Source of the DNA: an uncultured Muribaculaceae bacterium
GTDB lineage: Bacteria > Bacteroidota > Bacteroidia > Bacteroidales > Muribaculaceae
Reading direction: 5' to 3'
Assembly (NCBI GenBank): GCA_947173755.1
Contig: CAMWGM010000028.1
Span: 1 to 11,569, forward strand
Length of the DNA stretch: 11,569 nucleotides
A program made the translations under genes and the position numbers. Below, in pieces: positions 1 through 7,196 of the stretch; position 1 is the first letter of the stretch; each line of letters begins with the position of its first letter. The notes below the pieces were generated by a model, which was not told where the DNA came from, made no database searches, and worked only from the letters and a program-made list of their open reading frames with translations.

Positions 1-6
1 GTCTAC

Positions 7-762
7 ATGTCATTACTTGATATATTCTCACGCAAGGGTGAGAAAGCGAGTCTGCCCATAACTACAGATATCCACTGCCACATTCTGCCGGGGGTTGACG
101 ACGGTTCGCCCGATCTCTCGACCAGCCTCCGTCTCTTGGAACGCATGGAAGAGATGGGGTTCAGACGCATCTTCGCTTCACCCCACATCACAGAAGTGAC
201 TTTTGAAAACACTCCCGAAATTCTTGACGACGCACTTGAGCAACTGAAGACAGCGGCCGCTCTGCAGAATTCATCGGTCATTCTCGAACGTTCGTCGGAA
301 AACCGAATCGACGACTTCTTCCGCGCCCAACTCGCGGCAGGAAACATCAAACCGTTACCGGGAAATTATCTGATAGTCGAGAATTCGTTCGTTCAGGAAC
401 CCTGGGGTCTCGACCAACTGCTGTTCGACCTGAAAATCGAAGGTTTCCGCCCTATCCTCGCCCATCCCGAGCGATACAATTACTATTACAGCAAACATCT
501 CGGCAGATATGAGGCGCTTCACAACGCAGGCACCCATTTCCAGATAAATTTGCTCTCGCTCGCAGGTGTTTACGGCAAGCAGGAAAAGAAAATCGCCGAG
601 GCGCTGATCGAGAAAGGCTGGGTGAGATTTGTCGGCACTGACATACACAAACCCGCCCACGTTGATGCTCTCGAAGAATATCTGACCACCCGCGATGCGC
701 GTCAGCACTTCAAGATGCTCGAAGGAAGACTGCTCAACGATTCTATCCCTGATCCGGAATGA
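7..762 (+). CDS. CpsB/YwqE-type PHP-domain tyrosine-protein phosphatase (capsule/exopolysaccharide control)
   Basis: This 251-residue protein belongs to the PHP metallophosphatase family of CpsB/YwqE, which dephosphorylates tyrosine kinases that control capsule or exopolysaccharide polymerisation. The N-terminal metal site is clear: TDIHCHILPGVDDGS at about residues 20-34 supplies H23, H25 and D31. ASPH near residue 60, an SSEN segment holding the conserved Glu near residue 97, LAHPER near 155 and GTDIH near 215 supply the remaining ligands. There is no signal peptide, so it should be cytoplasmic, and the length is normal for Bacteroidales homologues. The frame is open to base 1, but the ATG at 7 gives the usual short N-terminus before the first metal motif, so I take the gene as complete. 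Its stop overlaps the next start (ATGA). No tyrosine kinase or polysaccharide gene is visible here; targets are inferred from the family only. Confidence 0.9.
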   Translation: MSLLDIFSRKGEKASLPITTDIHCHILPGVDDGSPDLSTSLRLLERMEEMGFRRIFASPHITEVTFENTPEILDDALEQLKTAAALQNSSVILERSSENRIDDFFRAQLAAGNIKPLPGNYLIVENSFVQEPWGLDQLLFDLKIEGFRPILAHPERYNYYYSKHLGRYEALHNAGTHFQINLLSLAGVYGKQEKKIAEALIEKGWVRFVGTDIHKPAHVDALEEYLTTRDARQHFKMLEGRLLNDSIPDPE

Positions 763-2774
763 GGAACAACCGTTTCTTATCCATAATTTTCGCCATTGCA
801 TCGGCATTATATTCCAGTGCTGAAGAGCCCGCGGACACGCTCGACCTGCAACTCGAGGAAGTGACCGTCAGCGAGAGGATCAGTGTCAGCAAACTGCGCG
901 GGACAGCCACCAATACGGAAAACGTCTCGGCGTTCGAGTTGAAACGTGCCGCATGCTGTAACCTCGGGGAGAGTTTCACGACCAATCCGTCGGTCGATGT
1001 CAGTTATTCCGATGCGGCCACCGGCGCGCGACAGATCAGGCTGCTTGGTCTGTCAGGCACTTATGTGCAGATGCTTACAGAGAATGTGCCTTCGTTTCGC
1101 GGGGCAGCCTCCCCCTACGGGCTTGGCTATGTGGCAGGTCCGTGGCTGCAATCGATTCAGATCAGCAAGGGTGCGAGTTCCGTGAAAAACGGATATGAGT
1201 CGATTACCGGTCAGATCAATGTCGAACTTAAAAAACCGCAGGCTGATCCGTCGCTGACCGTCAACGGATATGCTGATGCAATGGGGAAAGCCGAAGTGAA
1301 TTTCGACGGCAATCTCCGACTGTCGCGCCGGCTGAGCGCAGGGCTTCTCGTCCACGGTGAGCATTCATTTGCATCACACGACACAAACGAAGACGGATTT
1401 GTGGACAAACCTCTGGTCAGTCAACTCGCTGCGATGAACCGATGGGCATATCTCGGTGACCGATACATTTTCCAGGGCGCTTTAAAGCAGATCGTCGAGA
1501 AAAGGAGGAGCGGTCAGATAGGTCATCATGCCCATTTCACAAATCCCTACGTGATCGACATACGCACCGCACGGACGGAACTTTTCACTAAGAATGCCTA
1601 TATCATCGACCCGGAGTCGGACACGAACGTGGCCCTCATCGCCTCAGGATCGTTCCATGACATGCGTTCAGACTTCGGACTCCGCCTCTATGACGTGCGT
1701 CAACTCGAAGGTTATCTATCTGCTATGTTCGAACGCAAATGGACGCCCCTGCATGCCCTGTCGGCCGGGCTTTCACTGGTGTGCGACAACCTCGACCAGC
1801 ATTGGCGCAACCGGCCTGACCCCGACTTGGTTCCGACATGGCGGCCGGAGCACGAACTCACTCCGGGTGTCTACGGTCAATATACTTTCAATCTCGACAA
1901 CCGCCTCATAGCCATGGGCGGGTTAAGGCTTGACCATAGTTCGAAATACGGCTTCATGCTGACACCACGTCTGCATGTGCGCTTCACTCCTGCCGACCTG
2001 ATCTCACTTCAGGTTTCGGCCGGACGAGGATGGCACACCCCTCACCCACTCGCCGAATTTCACTATATGATGGCATCGAGCCGCAACATTGTCATCGCGA
2101 AAGATCTCAAAGCGGAATCGGCATGGAATTTCGGCACGTCTTTAACATCGAAGTTCAGATTGGCAGACCGGAAGGTCAGTCTCGGAGCCGAATACTATTA
2201 CACACGCTTTAGATCGCAGTTGTTACTTGACCTTGACACATCACCGTTCGAGGCTATCATCCGAAGCAGCGACGGACCATCTTATTCCCACACATTCCAA
2301 CTTGAAGGAAACATAGAGATTATCGAAGACCTGAGTTTCACCGCTGCCTGGAGACTCACCGACGTAAAAGCCAATTATGGGCAAGGGATGGTCAGCAAGC
2401 CGCTTACTCCGCGGTCGAAGACGCTTTTCACCCTCGGCTGGACTCCGGATATGGGGTTGTGGCAGGTTGATATCACCTGCGCCATCACCGGAAGCGGACG
2501 AAATCCCACGCCATATCTGCTCGGTGACGGCACGGCTTCGTGGAGCGCAACCTATCATCCTTTCGCGACACTCAACGCCCAGCTGACACGGAATTTCAGA
2601 CACTGGTCCATCTATATCGGGGGCGAGAATCTGACGGCTTACCATCAGCGCAACCCCATAATCGGCGCCTCAAACCCCTGGGGCCCTAATTTCGACGCTA
2701 CTCTTATACATGCGCCTGTCGACGGTGCAATGTTTTACGTCGGATTCCGTTATAACTTTACGAAATATCTATAA
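759..2774 (+). CDS. TonB-dependent outer-membrane receptor, probable metal or metal-complex uptake
   Basis: This 671-residue protein is a TonB-dependent receptor. A signal peptide spans about residues 1-21, ending near SSAEE. A short mature N-terminus contains LEEVTVS (about 32-38), a plausible TonB box. The plug domain covers about 45-160 and includes GARQIRLLGLSG, a Cys pair at 66-67, and the plug-end pattern SISKGASSVKNGYESITGQIN-like residues near 135-154. The rest is a beta barrel ending in an aromatic-rich strand (GFRYNFTKYL). It has no N-terminal carboxypeptidase-like domain and no SusD partner, so it is not a typical SusC glycan receptor. An aspartate loop DTNEDGFVD (208-216) resembles a calcium-binding loop, and HHAH lies at 256-259. 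The start overlaps the phosphatase stop by 4 bases, and the HMA gene follows after 23 bases. The metal substrate is inferred from that neighbour; a vitamin B12- or siderophore-like ligand is not excluded. Confidence 0.88.
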   Translation: MRNNRFLSIIFAIASALYSSAEEPADTLDLQLEEVTVSERISVSKLRGTATNTENVSAFELKRAACCNLGESFTTNPSVDVSYSDAATGARQIRLLGLSGTYVQMLTENVPSFRGAASPYGLGYVAGPWLQSIQISKGASSVKNGYESITGQINVELKKPQADPSLTVNGYADAMGKAEVNFDGNLRLSRRLSAGLLVHGEHSFASHDTNEDGFVDKPLVSQLAAMNRWAYLGDRYIFQGALKQIVEKRRSGQIGHHAHFTNPYVIDIRTARTELFTKNAYIIDPESDTNVALIASGSFHDMRSDFGLRLYDVRQLEGYLSAMFERKWTPLHALSAGLSLVCDNLDQHWRNRPDPDLVPTWRPEHELTPGVYGQYTFNLDNRLIAMGGLRLDHSSKYGFMLTPRLHVRFTPADLISLQVSAGRGWHTPHPLAEFHYMMASSRNIVIAKDLKAESAWNFGTSLTSKFRLADRKVSLGAEYYYTRFRSQLLLDLDTSPFEAIIRSSDGPSYSHTFQLEGNIEIIEDLSFTAAWRLTDVKANYGQGMVSKPLTPRSKTLFTLGWTPDMGLWQVDITCAITGSGRNPTPYLLGDGTASWSATYHPFATLNAQLTRNFRHWSIYIGGENLTAYHQRNPIIGASNPWGPNFDATLIHAPVDGAMFYVGFRYNFTKYL

Positions 2775-2797
2775 ATCCATAACCAACACTCTGAATT

Positions 2798-3277
2798 ATG
2801 AAGAAGATTCTCAGCATCCTGATGCTCGTCATGGCAATTGCCGTCAGCGCAAATGCGGCCGACAAGGTCATAGTGTTCAACGTATCGCCTGCCATGTCAT
2901 GCGAGAACTGCGAGAACAAAATCAAAACCAATCTGCGTCACGAGAGCGGTGTCAAGAAAATCGTCACCTCGCTTAAGGATCAGACTGTGGCCATCACCTA
3001 TGACGCAACCAAAACTTCACCCGAAGCGATCGAAAAAGGTTTCGAGAAAATCGGGTATAAAGCATCCGTGGCAGGCACTGATACAGGAAATAAAGTAATC
3101 ACCGGTAACGCATGTCAGATGAAATCAGACAAATCCTGCAAGCAGGGCGGAAAATGCGACAAAGCATCTATGAAGAAATGCGACAAGACCCGCAATGAAA
3201 AATGTGGCACAGTCCAGCAGAAAGCCTGCTGTGATGCCAAAGCCGGAAGCCAGACAGCCGAAAAGGCGAAAAAGTAA
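2798..3277 (+). CDS. Secreted heavy-metal-associated (HMA) domain protein with cysteine-rich tail
   Basis: This 159-residue protein has a signal peptide at about 1-20 (cleavage near ANA-AD) and an HMA/CopZ-like ferredoxin-fold domain at about 22-92. The metal-binding CxxC is in AMSCENC (C35, C38). The segment after it (GVKKIVTSLKDQTVAITYD) and the late IGYKA motif are typical of the fold. HMA domains carry soft metal ions, usually Cu(I), sometimes Zn, Cd or Hg. After residue 100 comes a Lys-rich, Cys-rich tail with cysteines at 106, 114, 120, 128, 136, 144 and 145, which is not part of the standard domain. With no membrane anchor or lipobox it should be periplasmic. It sits 23 bases behind the TonB-dependent receptor and is probably co-transcribed, suggesting that it receives or buffers metal brought in by that receptor. 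The start is preceded by AACACTCTGAATT, with no Shine-Dalgarno motif. Confidence 0.88.
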   Translation: MKKILSILMLVMAIAVSANAADKVIVFNVSPAMSCENCENKIKTNLRHESGVKKIVTSLKDQTVAITYDATKTSPEAIEKGFEKIGYKASVAGTDTGNKVITGNACQMKSDKSCKQGGKCDKASMKKCDKTRNEKCGTVQQKACCDAKAGSQTAEKAKK

Positions 3278-3288
3278 CCGTTCTCCAA

Positions 3289-3340
3289 GAGGGTTTGATG
3301 AGACAAATGAGAGTTCTCGCCACTGTCTCATTGAACCCTC
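3289..3340 (+). other. Long stem-loop (17-bp inverted repeat) in the HMA to DUF2156 gap
   Basis: Bases 3289-3305 (GAGGGTTTGATGAGACA) pair with 3324-3340 (TGTCTCATTGAACCCTC). All 17 positions pair in + strand RNA; two are G-U wobbles. The loop is 18 bases and can form a small inner stem (GAG at 3309-3311 with CTC at 3316-3318). No T-run follows, so it is not a classical intrinsic terminator, although it could end transcription or stabilise the 3' end of the upstream mRNA. A second small stem (GCCG 3343-3346 with CGGC 3351-3354) follows and is then trailed by GTTATT. Confidence 0.7.
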
Positions 3341-3381
3341 GTGCCGTCAGCGGCGTTATTCTGATATAAACATTCTCTCCT

Positions 3382-4365
3382 ATGTCTATGTCAGTATCAA
3401 CTTCCGTTTCAACCCGAGGGTATAACACAACATTACTCCCACGCACTCATATAAATGTATCGACCGATCGCCGGTTGCAATTCAAACCGATGACAAAGGC
3501 TGATGTCGAACGCATGCGACCGATATTTGCAATGTCAGACTCGCGAACCTGTGACTTTACAGTAGGCGGTACGCTAATGTGGGCAGAATATTTCGACTAT
3601 TCCATCTGTATCATCGACGACACTCTCTTTATCAAGGGTGTAACCGAAGATGATGTCACACGTCCGGCTTTCTCGTTGCCTGTCGGCCGAATGCCTCTCG
3701 AAAAAAGTGTGGCATTGCTTCGCGACTACTGCGCCGCCCATAACATGCAACTCCGCTTTTCGGCAGTGCCCGAACCTTATGTAGAACAACTGAAGGCACT
3801 CGGTGCCACCGAAGTGACCCGACTCGAGGATTGGTCGGATTATCTTTACGAGGCCTCGGCACTTGCGACGCTTTCGGGGAAAAAACTCGGAAAGAAGCGC
3901 AATCATGTGAACCGTTTTCTCGCCGAAAATCCCGGTTACCGGTTCGAGCCGCTGACCGACGATCTCCTCCCGGCCGTCAAGGCCTTCTATCACAGTCAGC
4001 ATCTCCCGCTTTCGAAACCGGCACTTGCCGATATCGAGCGCGAACAGGTGTTTGACGTCCTCGACCATCCCGAAGTTTACGGTTTCGAAGGAGCGGTTCT
4101 CTCGACTCCCGAGCATGGGATCGTAGGTTTCACGATGGGCGAAGTGATCGGCGACACACTCTACACCCACATCGAAAAGATGAACCACGATTTGAACGGT
4201 GCCGGCGAGACCGTCAACAAACTGTTTGCCGAAATGATGACCAACCGTCATCCCGGTCTGATCTACATCAACCGTGAAGAGGATGTAGGTGATCCCGGAT
4301 TGCGTCACGCCAAGGAGTCTTATCATCCCTGCGCTCTATTGGCGAAATATAATGTCACAATGTAA
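3382..4365 (+). CDS. DUF2156 protein (phosphatidylglycerol lysyltransferase C-terminal-like, GNAT fold)
   Basis: This protein is up to 327 residues long and resembles Bacteroidales DUF2156 proteins, which share the acyltransferase-like fold of the C-terminal half of MprF (aminoacylation of lipids from aminoacyl-tRNA). Visible family landmarks are the N-terminal LQFKPMTKADVERMRP stretch, LSGKKLGKKRNHVNRF (about 164-179), HIEKMNHDLNGA (263-274) and YINREEDVGDPGLRHAKESYHP (295-316). There are no membrane segments, unlike full MprF, so lipid aminoacylation is not shown; a peptide or small-molecule acyltransferase is equally possible. The start is uncertain. The ATG at 3382 gives about 31 Ser/Thr-rich residues with no family character. 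An in-frame TTG at 3475 would begin exactly at LQFKPMTK, and an ATG at 3490 would begin inside that conserved segment. It is followed after 24 bases by rbfA. Confidence 0.8.
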   Translation: MSMSVSTSVSTRGYNTTLLPRTHINVSTDRRLQFKPMTKADVERMRPIFAMSDSRTCDFTVGGTLMWAEYFDYSICIIDDTLFIKGVTEDDVTRPAFSLPVGRMPLEKSVALLRDYCAAHNMQLRFSAVPEPYVEQLKALGATEVTRLEDWSDYLYEASALATLSGKKLGKKRNHVNRFLAENPGYRFEPLTDDLLPAVKAFYHSQHLPLSKPALADIEREQVFDVLDHPEVYGFEGAVLSTPEHGIVGFTMGEVIGDTLYTHIEKMNHDLNGAGETVNKLFAEMMTNRHPGLIYINREEDVGDPGLRHAKESYHPCALLAKYNVTM

Positions 4366-4389
4366 TAATCATCAATAAAACAATAAATT

Positions 4390-4725
4390 ATGGAATCGAC
4401 ACGTCAAGCAAAAATCTCGCGACTGCTTCAGAAAGAATTAAGTGAAATCTTCCGTCAGCAGACCGCAAAAACCCACGGCACATTAGTTTCGGTAAGCGCC
4501 GTCCGTGTCTCGCCCGACCTCAGCATAGCCCGTGTATATCTTTCGATTTTCCCTCCGCAGAAATCGCAGGAAATTCTTGAGAGCATAACGGCATCAACCA
4601 AAACCATCCGTTACGAACTCGCCCAGAAAGTGCGTTTCCAGTTAAGAAAGACACCTGATCTGTCCTTCTATCTTGACGACTCTCTGGATTACGTAGAGCA
4701 TATCGACGAACTGCTGAAACAGTAA
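4390..4725 (+). CDS. rbfA: 30S ribosome-binding factor A (RbfA)
   Basis: This 111-residue protein matches RbfA, the small KH-like protein that binds the immature 30S subunit and helps in late 16S rRNA 5'-end processing, especially at low temperature. Family features include the N-terminal STRQAKISRLLQKELSEIF helix, the central VSVSAVRVSPDLSIARVYLSI strands, the KTIRYELAQKVRFQLRKTPDLSFYLDDSL segment, and the final helix with HIDELL. The length is normal. The start follows ATCAATAAAACAATAAATT, an A/T-rich leader of the Bacteroidota type. It lies 24 bases after the DUF2156 gene and 51 bases before a LolC/E-type permease. Pairing of rbfA with an FtsX-like permease is, as I recall, common in Bacteroidales, and probably reflects operon layout more than function. 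Confidence 0.93.
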   Translation: MESTRQAKISRLLQKELSEIFRQQTAKTHGTLVSVSAVRVSPDLSIARVYLSIFPPQKSQEILESITASTKTIRYELAQKVRFQLRKTPDLSFYLDDSLDYVEHIDELLKQ

Positions 4726-4737
4726 AAAATTCAGAAA

Positions 4738-4769
4738 CACGATGCGTGCATAAATCCTTGCGCACCGTG
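4738..4769 (+). other. Small imperfect hairpin just upstream of the permease start
   Basis: CACG (4738-4741) pairs with CGTG (4766-4769), and TGCG (4743-4746) with CGCA (4761-4764), with one A-C mismatch between them and a 14-base loop. It ends 7 bases before the permease ATG at 4777, so as RNA it would cover the ribosome loading area. No T-run follows. It could tune translation of the permease or be chance. Confidence 0.3.
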
Positions 4770-4776
4770 CCCAAAC

Positions 4777-6000
4777 ATGGTTTCATTCCATATAGCCCTG
4801 CGCTATCTGCTGGCGCGTAAAAGTCAGACAGCAGTCAACATCATTTCGATCATCTCCATGGCCGGCATAGCGCTTGCGGCCATGGCGATGGTCTGTGTTC
4901 TGTCGGTTTTCAACGGTTTTCATGACCTGGCTCAGGAACGACTTTCCGCTATCGACCCCGATATCAAGGTGAGCAGCATTTCGGGGCAACGCATCATCGG
5001 AAATGCGGACTCGGTTGCAGCTATCATCTCAAAGATAGAGGGCGTGGAGGTCGCACTGCCATCGCTTGAGCAGCAGGCACTGCTGATCAACGGTGACGTG
5101 CAAATGCCGGTCATTGTCAAGGGTGTGAGCGACGGCTACGATGACGTGACCGGAATCAGCGGGTGTGTGATCGACGGCGAACCGCTTGCCACCGATGTAA
5201 GTTATTTCGGGCGAAGAGGCACGATGCTGAGCGTTGGCGCAGCAATATCCTCGGGCGCAAGACCTTCGCTTGAAAACCATGTAAACCTCACGGTCCCGCG
5301 GCGTCTCGGAAGAATAAATCCTGCCTTTCCACTTTCGGCTTTCGTCAGCGATACACTGGTAGTCACCGGGGTATATCAGACCAACCAGAATGAATATGAT
5401 TCAGAGTGGCTGTATATTCCTCTCGATGTGGCCCGACATCTTTACGACTATACAACCGAGGCAACAGCGATAGAGATAGCGGTTAGTCCTGGTGCCGATA
5501 CGCGACAAATTGTGAAAGCGATATCCGGGGCACTCGGCGAAGATTATCTTGTGGCTGACCGGCTCAGGCAGCAGGAGGCATCGTTCAGAATGATCGAGAT
5601 CGAGAAATGGATCACATTCCTGATGCTCGTATTCGTGCTTGTGATGGCATCGTTCAACATACTGTCAACTATGGCTATGATAATCATTGAGAAGCGTGAC
5701 AATATGCTGACACTCCGAGCGTTGGGCGCCACGCCGCGCATGATCCGAAGAATTTTCAGCATGGAGGGTTTTATGATAGCCGCGGCAGGAGGTGCGGTCG
5801 GAATTCTGCTAGGAACAATCCTCTGCCTTTTGCAGCAGCATTTCGGCCTGATAAGTCTCGGGGGTGATCATTCGCAGATGTCAGTGACGAGTTATCCGTG
5901 CCGATTGGCATTCGCCGATCTGGCAATAACCGCAGCGATAGTTATTGTAATCGGCTTGATTTCAGGACTCATCTCTTCCAGAAATGCAGATGTTGAGTAA
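4777..6000 (+). CDS. LolC/LolE-type ABC transporter permease (FtsX/MacB fold)
   Basis: This 407-residue inner-membrane protein has the layout of LolC/LolE permeases, which with the LolD ATPase extract lipoproteins from the inner membrane for transfer to the outer membrane. It begins with the family-typical FHIALRYLLARKSQTAVNII, followed by TM1 (about 18-46). A large periplasmic domain (about 47-276) contains a QTNQNEYDSEWLYIPLD region. Then come TM2 (277-303), the cytoplasmic EKRDNMLTLRALGATPRMIRRIF coupling segment (305-327), TM3 (330-356) and TM4 (380-400). No ATPase gene is adjacent, so the LolD partner must be elsewhere. It is expected to act as a dimer in the LolCDE-like complex. The gene starts 51 bases after rbfA, behind a small imperfect hairpin. 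Family membership is firm; lipoprotein release rather than another FtsX-like role is an inference from sequence type. Confidence 0.87.
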   Translation: MVSFHIALRYLLARKSQTAVNIISIISMAGIALAAMAMVCVLSVFNGFHDLAQERLSAIDPDIKVSSISGQRIIGNADSVAAIISKIEGVEVALPSLEQQALLINGDVQMPVIVKGVSDGYDDVTGISGCVIDGEPLATDVSYFGRRGTMLSVGAAISSGARPSLENHVNLTVPRRLGRINPAFPLSAFVSDTLVVTGVYQTNQNEYDSEWLYIPLDVARHLYDYTTEATAIEIAVSPGADTRQIVKAISGALGEDYLVADRLRQQEASFRMIEIEKWITFLMLVFVLVMASFNILSTMAMIIIEKRDNMLTLRALGATPRMIRRIFSMEGFMIAAAGGAVGILLGTILCLLQQHFGLISLGGDHSQMSVTSYPCRLAFADLAITAAIVIVIGLISGLISSRNADVE

Positions 6001-6023
6001 TCAGGAGTTTTTTTCAGTAAAAA

Positions 6024-6057
6024 ATTGCGGATGTTTCACGAAAAATTCGTAAATTAG
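6024..6057 (+). promoter_or_regulatory. Probable Bacteroidota-type (-33/-7) promoter for manC-rsh
   Basis: The Bacteroidota sigma-ABfr promoter has TTTG at -33 and TAnnTTTG at -7. Here ATTG (6024-6027, three of four) is followed 22 bases later by TAAATTAG (6050-6057, five of the six fixed positions). The run AATTCGTAAATTAGCGG resembles many Bacteroidales promoters. Transcription would start near 6062-6065, leaving a leader of about 35 bases before the ATG at 6098. It is the best promoter match I found by eye in the window. Confidence 0.55.
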
Positions 6058-6097
6058 CGGTCAATCTTTAAATTTAACCTTGATTAACCCCATCATA

Positions 6098-7186
6098 ATG
6101 TCCACTACCAACTCTCACAGATATTGCGTCATCATGTGCGGCGGTGTCGGAAGCCGATTCTGGCCCTATTCGCGCGAAGACTGCCCCAAGCAGTTCATCG
6201 ATTTCCTCGGCACCGGCCGGTCGCTTCTGCAGATGAGTTACGACCGCATTCTCCCGATTGTCCCGAAGGAGAATATCGTGGTGGTCACCAATGCCAAATA
6301 CGCATCCCTGATCAGGGAACAACTGCCTGACATACTCGAGCACAACATATTGCTTGAACCGGCCCGACGCAACACCGCGCCCTGCATCGCGTGGGCAGCC
6401 TATCATATCAACGCTCTCGATCCGGAGGCATCGATGATAGTCACGCCTTCCGACCATCTCATCACCGGAGAGGCTGTCTTCGCCGATTGTGTCAGAAAAG
6501 GTTTCGATTTTGTTGAGCACCGCGATGCCCTGCTCACGCTCGGCATCCGCCCTACACGTCCCGAAACGGGATACGGCTACATTCAGATCGACAAAGAGGC
6601 TGCCGAAGGGGTGTTGTCAGTAAAGACATTTACAGAAAAACCGAATCTCGACCTCGCGAAAGTGTTTGTAGAGTCAGGCGAGTTTTTCTGGAATGCAGGT
6701 ATCTTCCTGTGGCGCACATCAAGCATCATCGAGGCTCTTCACCGCTATGCATCTGACATCACCACACTCTTTGACCGCGGACTTGCCGACTTCGGCACAC
6801 CGGCCGAGAAAGCCTTCATCGATGCCAACTTCGCGTCTTGTCCCGCCAACTCGATCGACTACGCAGTGATGGAGAAAGCCGACAATGTATATGTCGAGAC
6901 GGTTTCGTTCGGGTGGAACGACCTCGGAACCTGGAGCGCCCTCTATGACAATTCTCCCAAAAACCGCGAGGGAAACGTTGCCCGAAACTGCCATGTGTTA
7001 TCTTATGACTGCACCGGCAATATATTCGCCATCAAACCTGACAAACTGGTTGTGGCATCGGGACTGAAAGATTACATCATAGCCGATACCGGCGACGTTC
7101 TCCTGATCTGTCCGAAATCACAGGAACAATCGATCAAACTGATGGTCAACGACGCCCGTCTGGCATACGGAGACAAATATCTCTAA
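6098..7186 (+). CDS. manC: Mannose-1-phosphate guanylyltransferase (GDP-mannose pyrophosphorylase)
   Basis: This enzyme makes GDP-mannose from mannose 1-phosphate and GTP, supplying mannose- and fucose-type glycans. The 362-residue form here carries the nucleotidyltransferase signature CGGVGSRFWPYSREDCPKQF (14-33), the EPARRNTAP motif (87-95), TPSDH (116-120), GYGYIQID (158-165), FTEKP (178-182), NAGIFLW (199-205), SIDYAVMEK (252-260) and FGWNDLGTW (271-279). It lacks the C-terminal cupin phosphomannose isomerase domain found in about 470-residue bifunctional ManC enzymes, so it is the monofunctional type. The frame also extends back to a TTG at 6080, but the ATG at 6098 is preferred because it gives the normal short N-terminus and lies about 35 bases after a plausible promoter. 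It is the first gene of a tight pair with the (p)ppGpp enzyme gene 10 bases downstream. Confidence 0.93.
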   Translation: MSTTNSHRYCVIMCGGVGSRFWPYSREDCPKQFIDFLGTGRSLLQMSYDRILPIVPKENIVVVTNAKYASLIREQLPDILEHNILLEPARRNTAPCIAWAAYHINALDPEASMIVTPSDHLITGEAVFADCVRKGFDFVEHRDALLTLGIRPTRPETGYGYIQIDKEAAEGVLSVKTFTEKPNLDLAKVFVESGEFFWNAGIFLWRTSSIIEALHRYASDITTLFDRGLADFGTPAEKAFIDANFASCPANSIDYAVMEKADNVYVETVSFGWNDLGTWSALYDNSPKNREGNVARNCHVLSYDCTGNIFAIKPDKLVVASGLKDYIIADTGDVLLICPKSQEQSIKLMVNDARLAYGDKYL

Positions 7187-7196
7187 GAAACCGCTC

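Noticed and set aside
3289..3340. An invertible DNA switch (phase-variable promoter) bounded by the inverted repeat.
   Set aside because: The arms are only 18 bases apart, no promoter lies between them, the arms are not perfect repeats at DNA level, and no recombinase gene is nearby.
3574..4326. A 250-codon open frame on the - strand opposite the DUF2156 gene.
   Set aside because: Its translation shows no recognisable family, it lies wholly inside a well-supported + strand gene, and long antisense frames are expected from this codon use.
5968..6014. A possible terminator at the end of the permease gene: ACTCATCT against AGATG-TT-GAGT, then seven T residues at 6008-6014.
   Set aside because: The stem is broken by a three-base bulge, lies partly inside the coding end, and is separated from the T-run by about ten bases, so it is too weak to call.
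6080..6097. An upstream TTG start for manC adding six residues.
   Set aside because: The ATG at 6098 gives the family-like N-terminus; the TTG would lie only about 15-20 bases behind the predicted transcription start.
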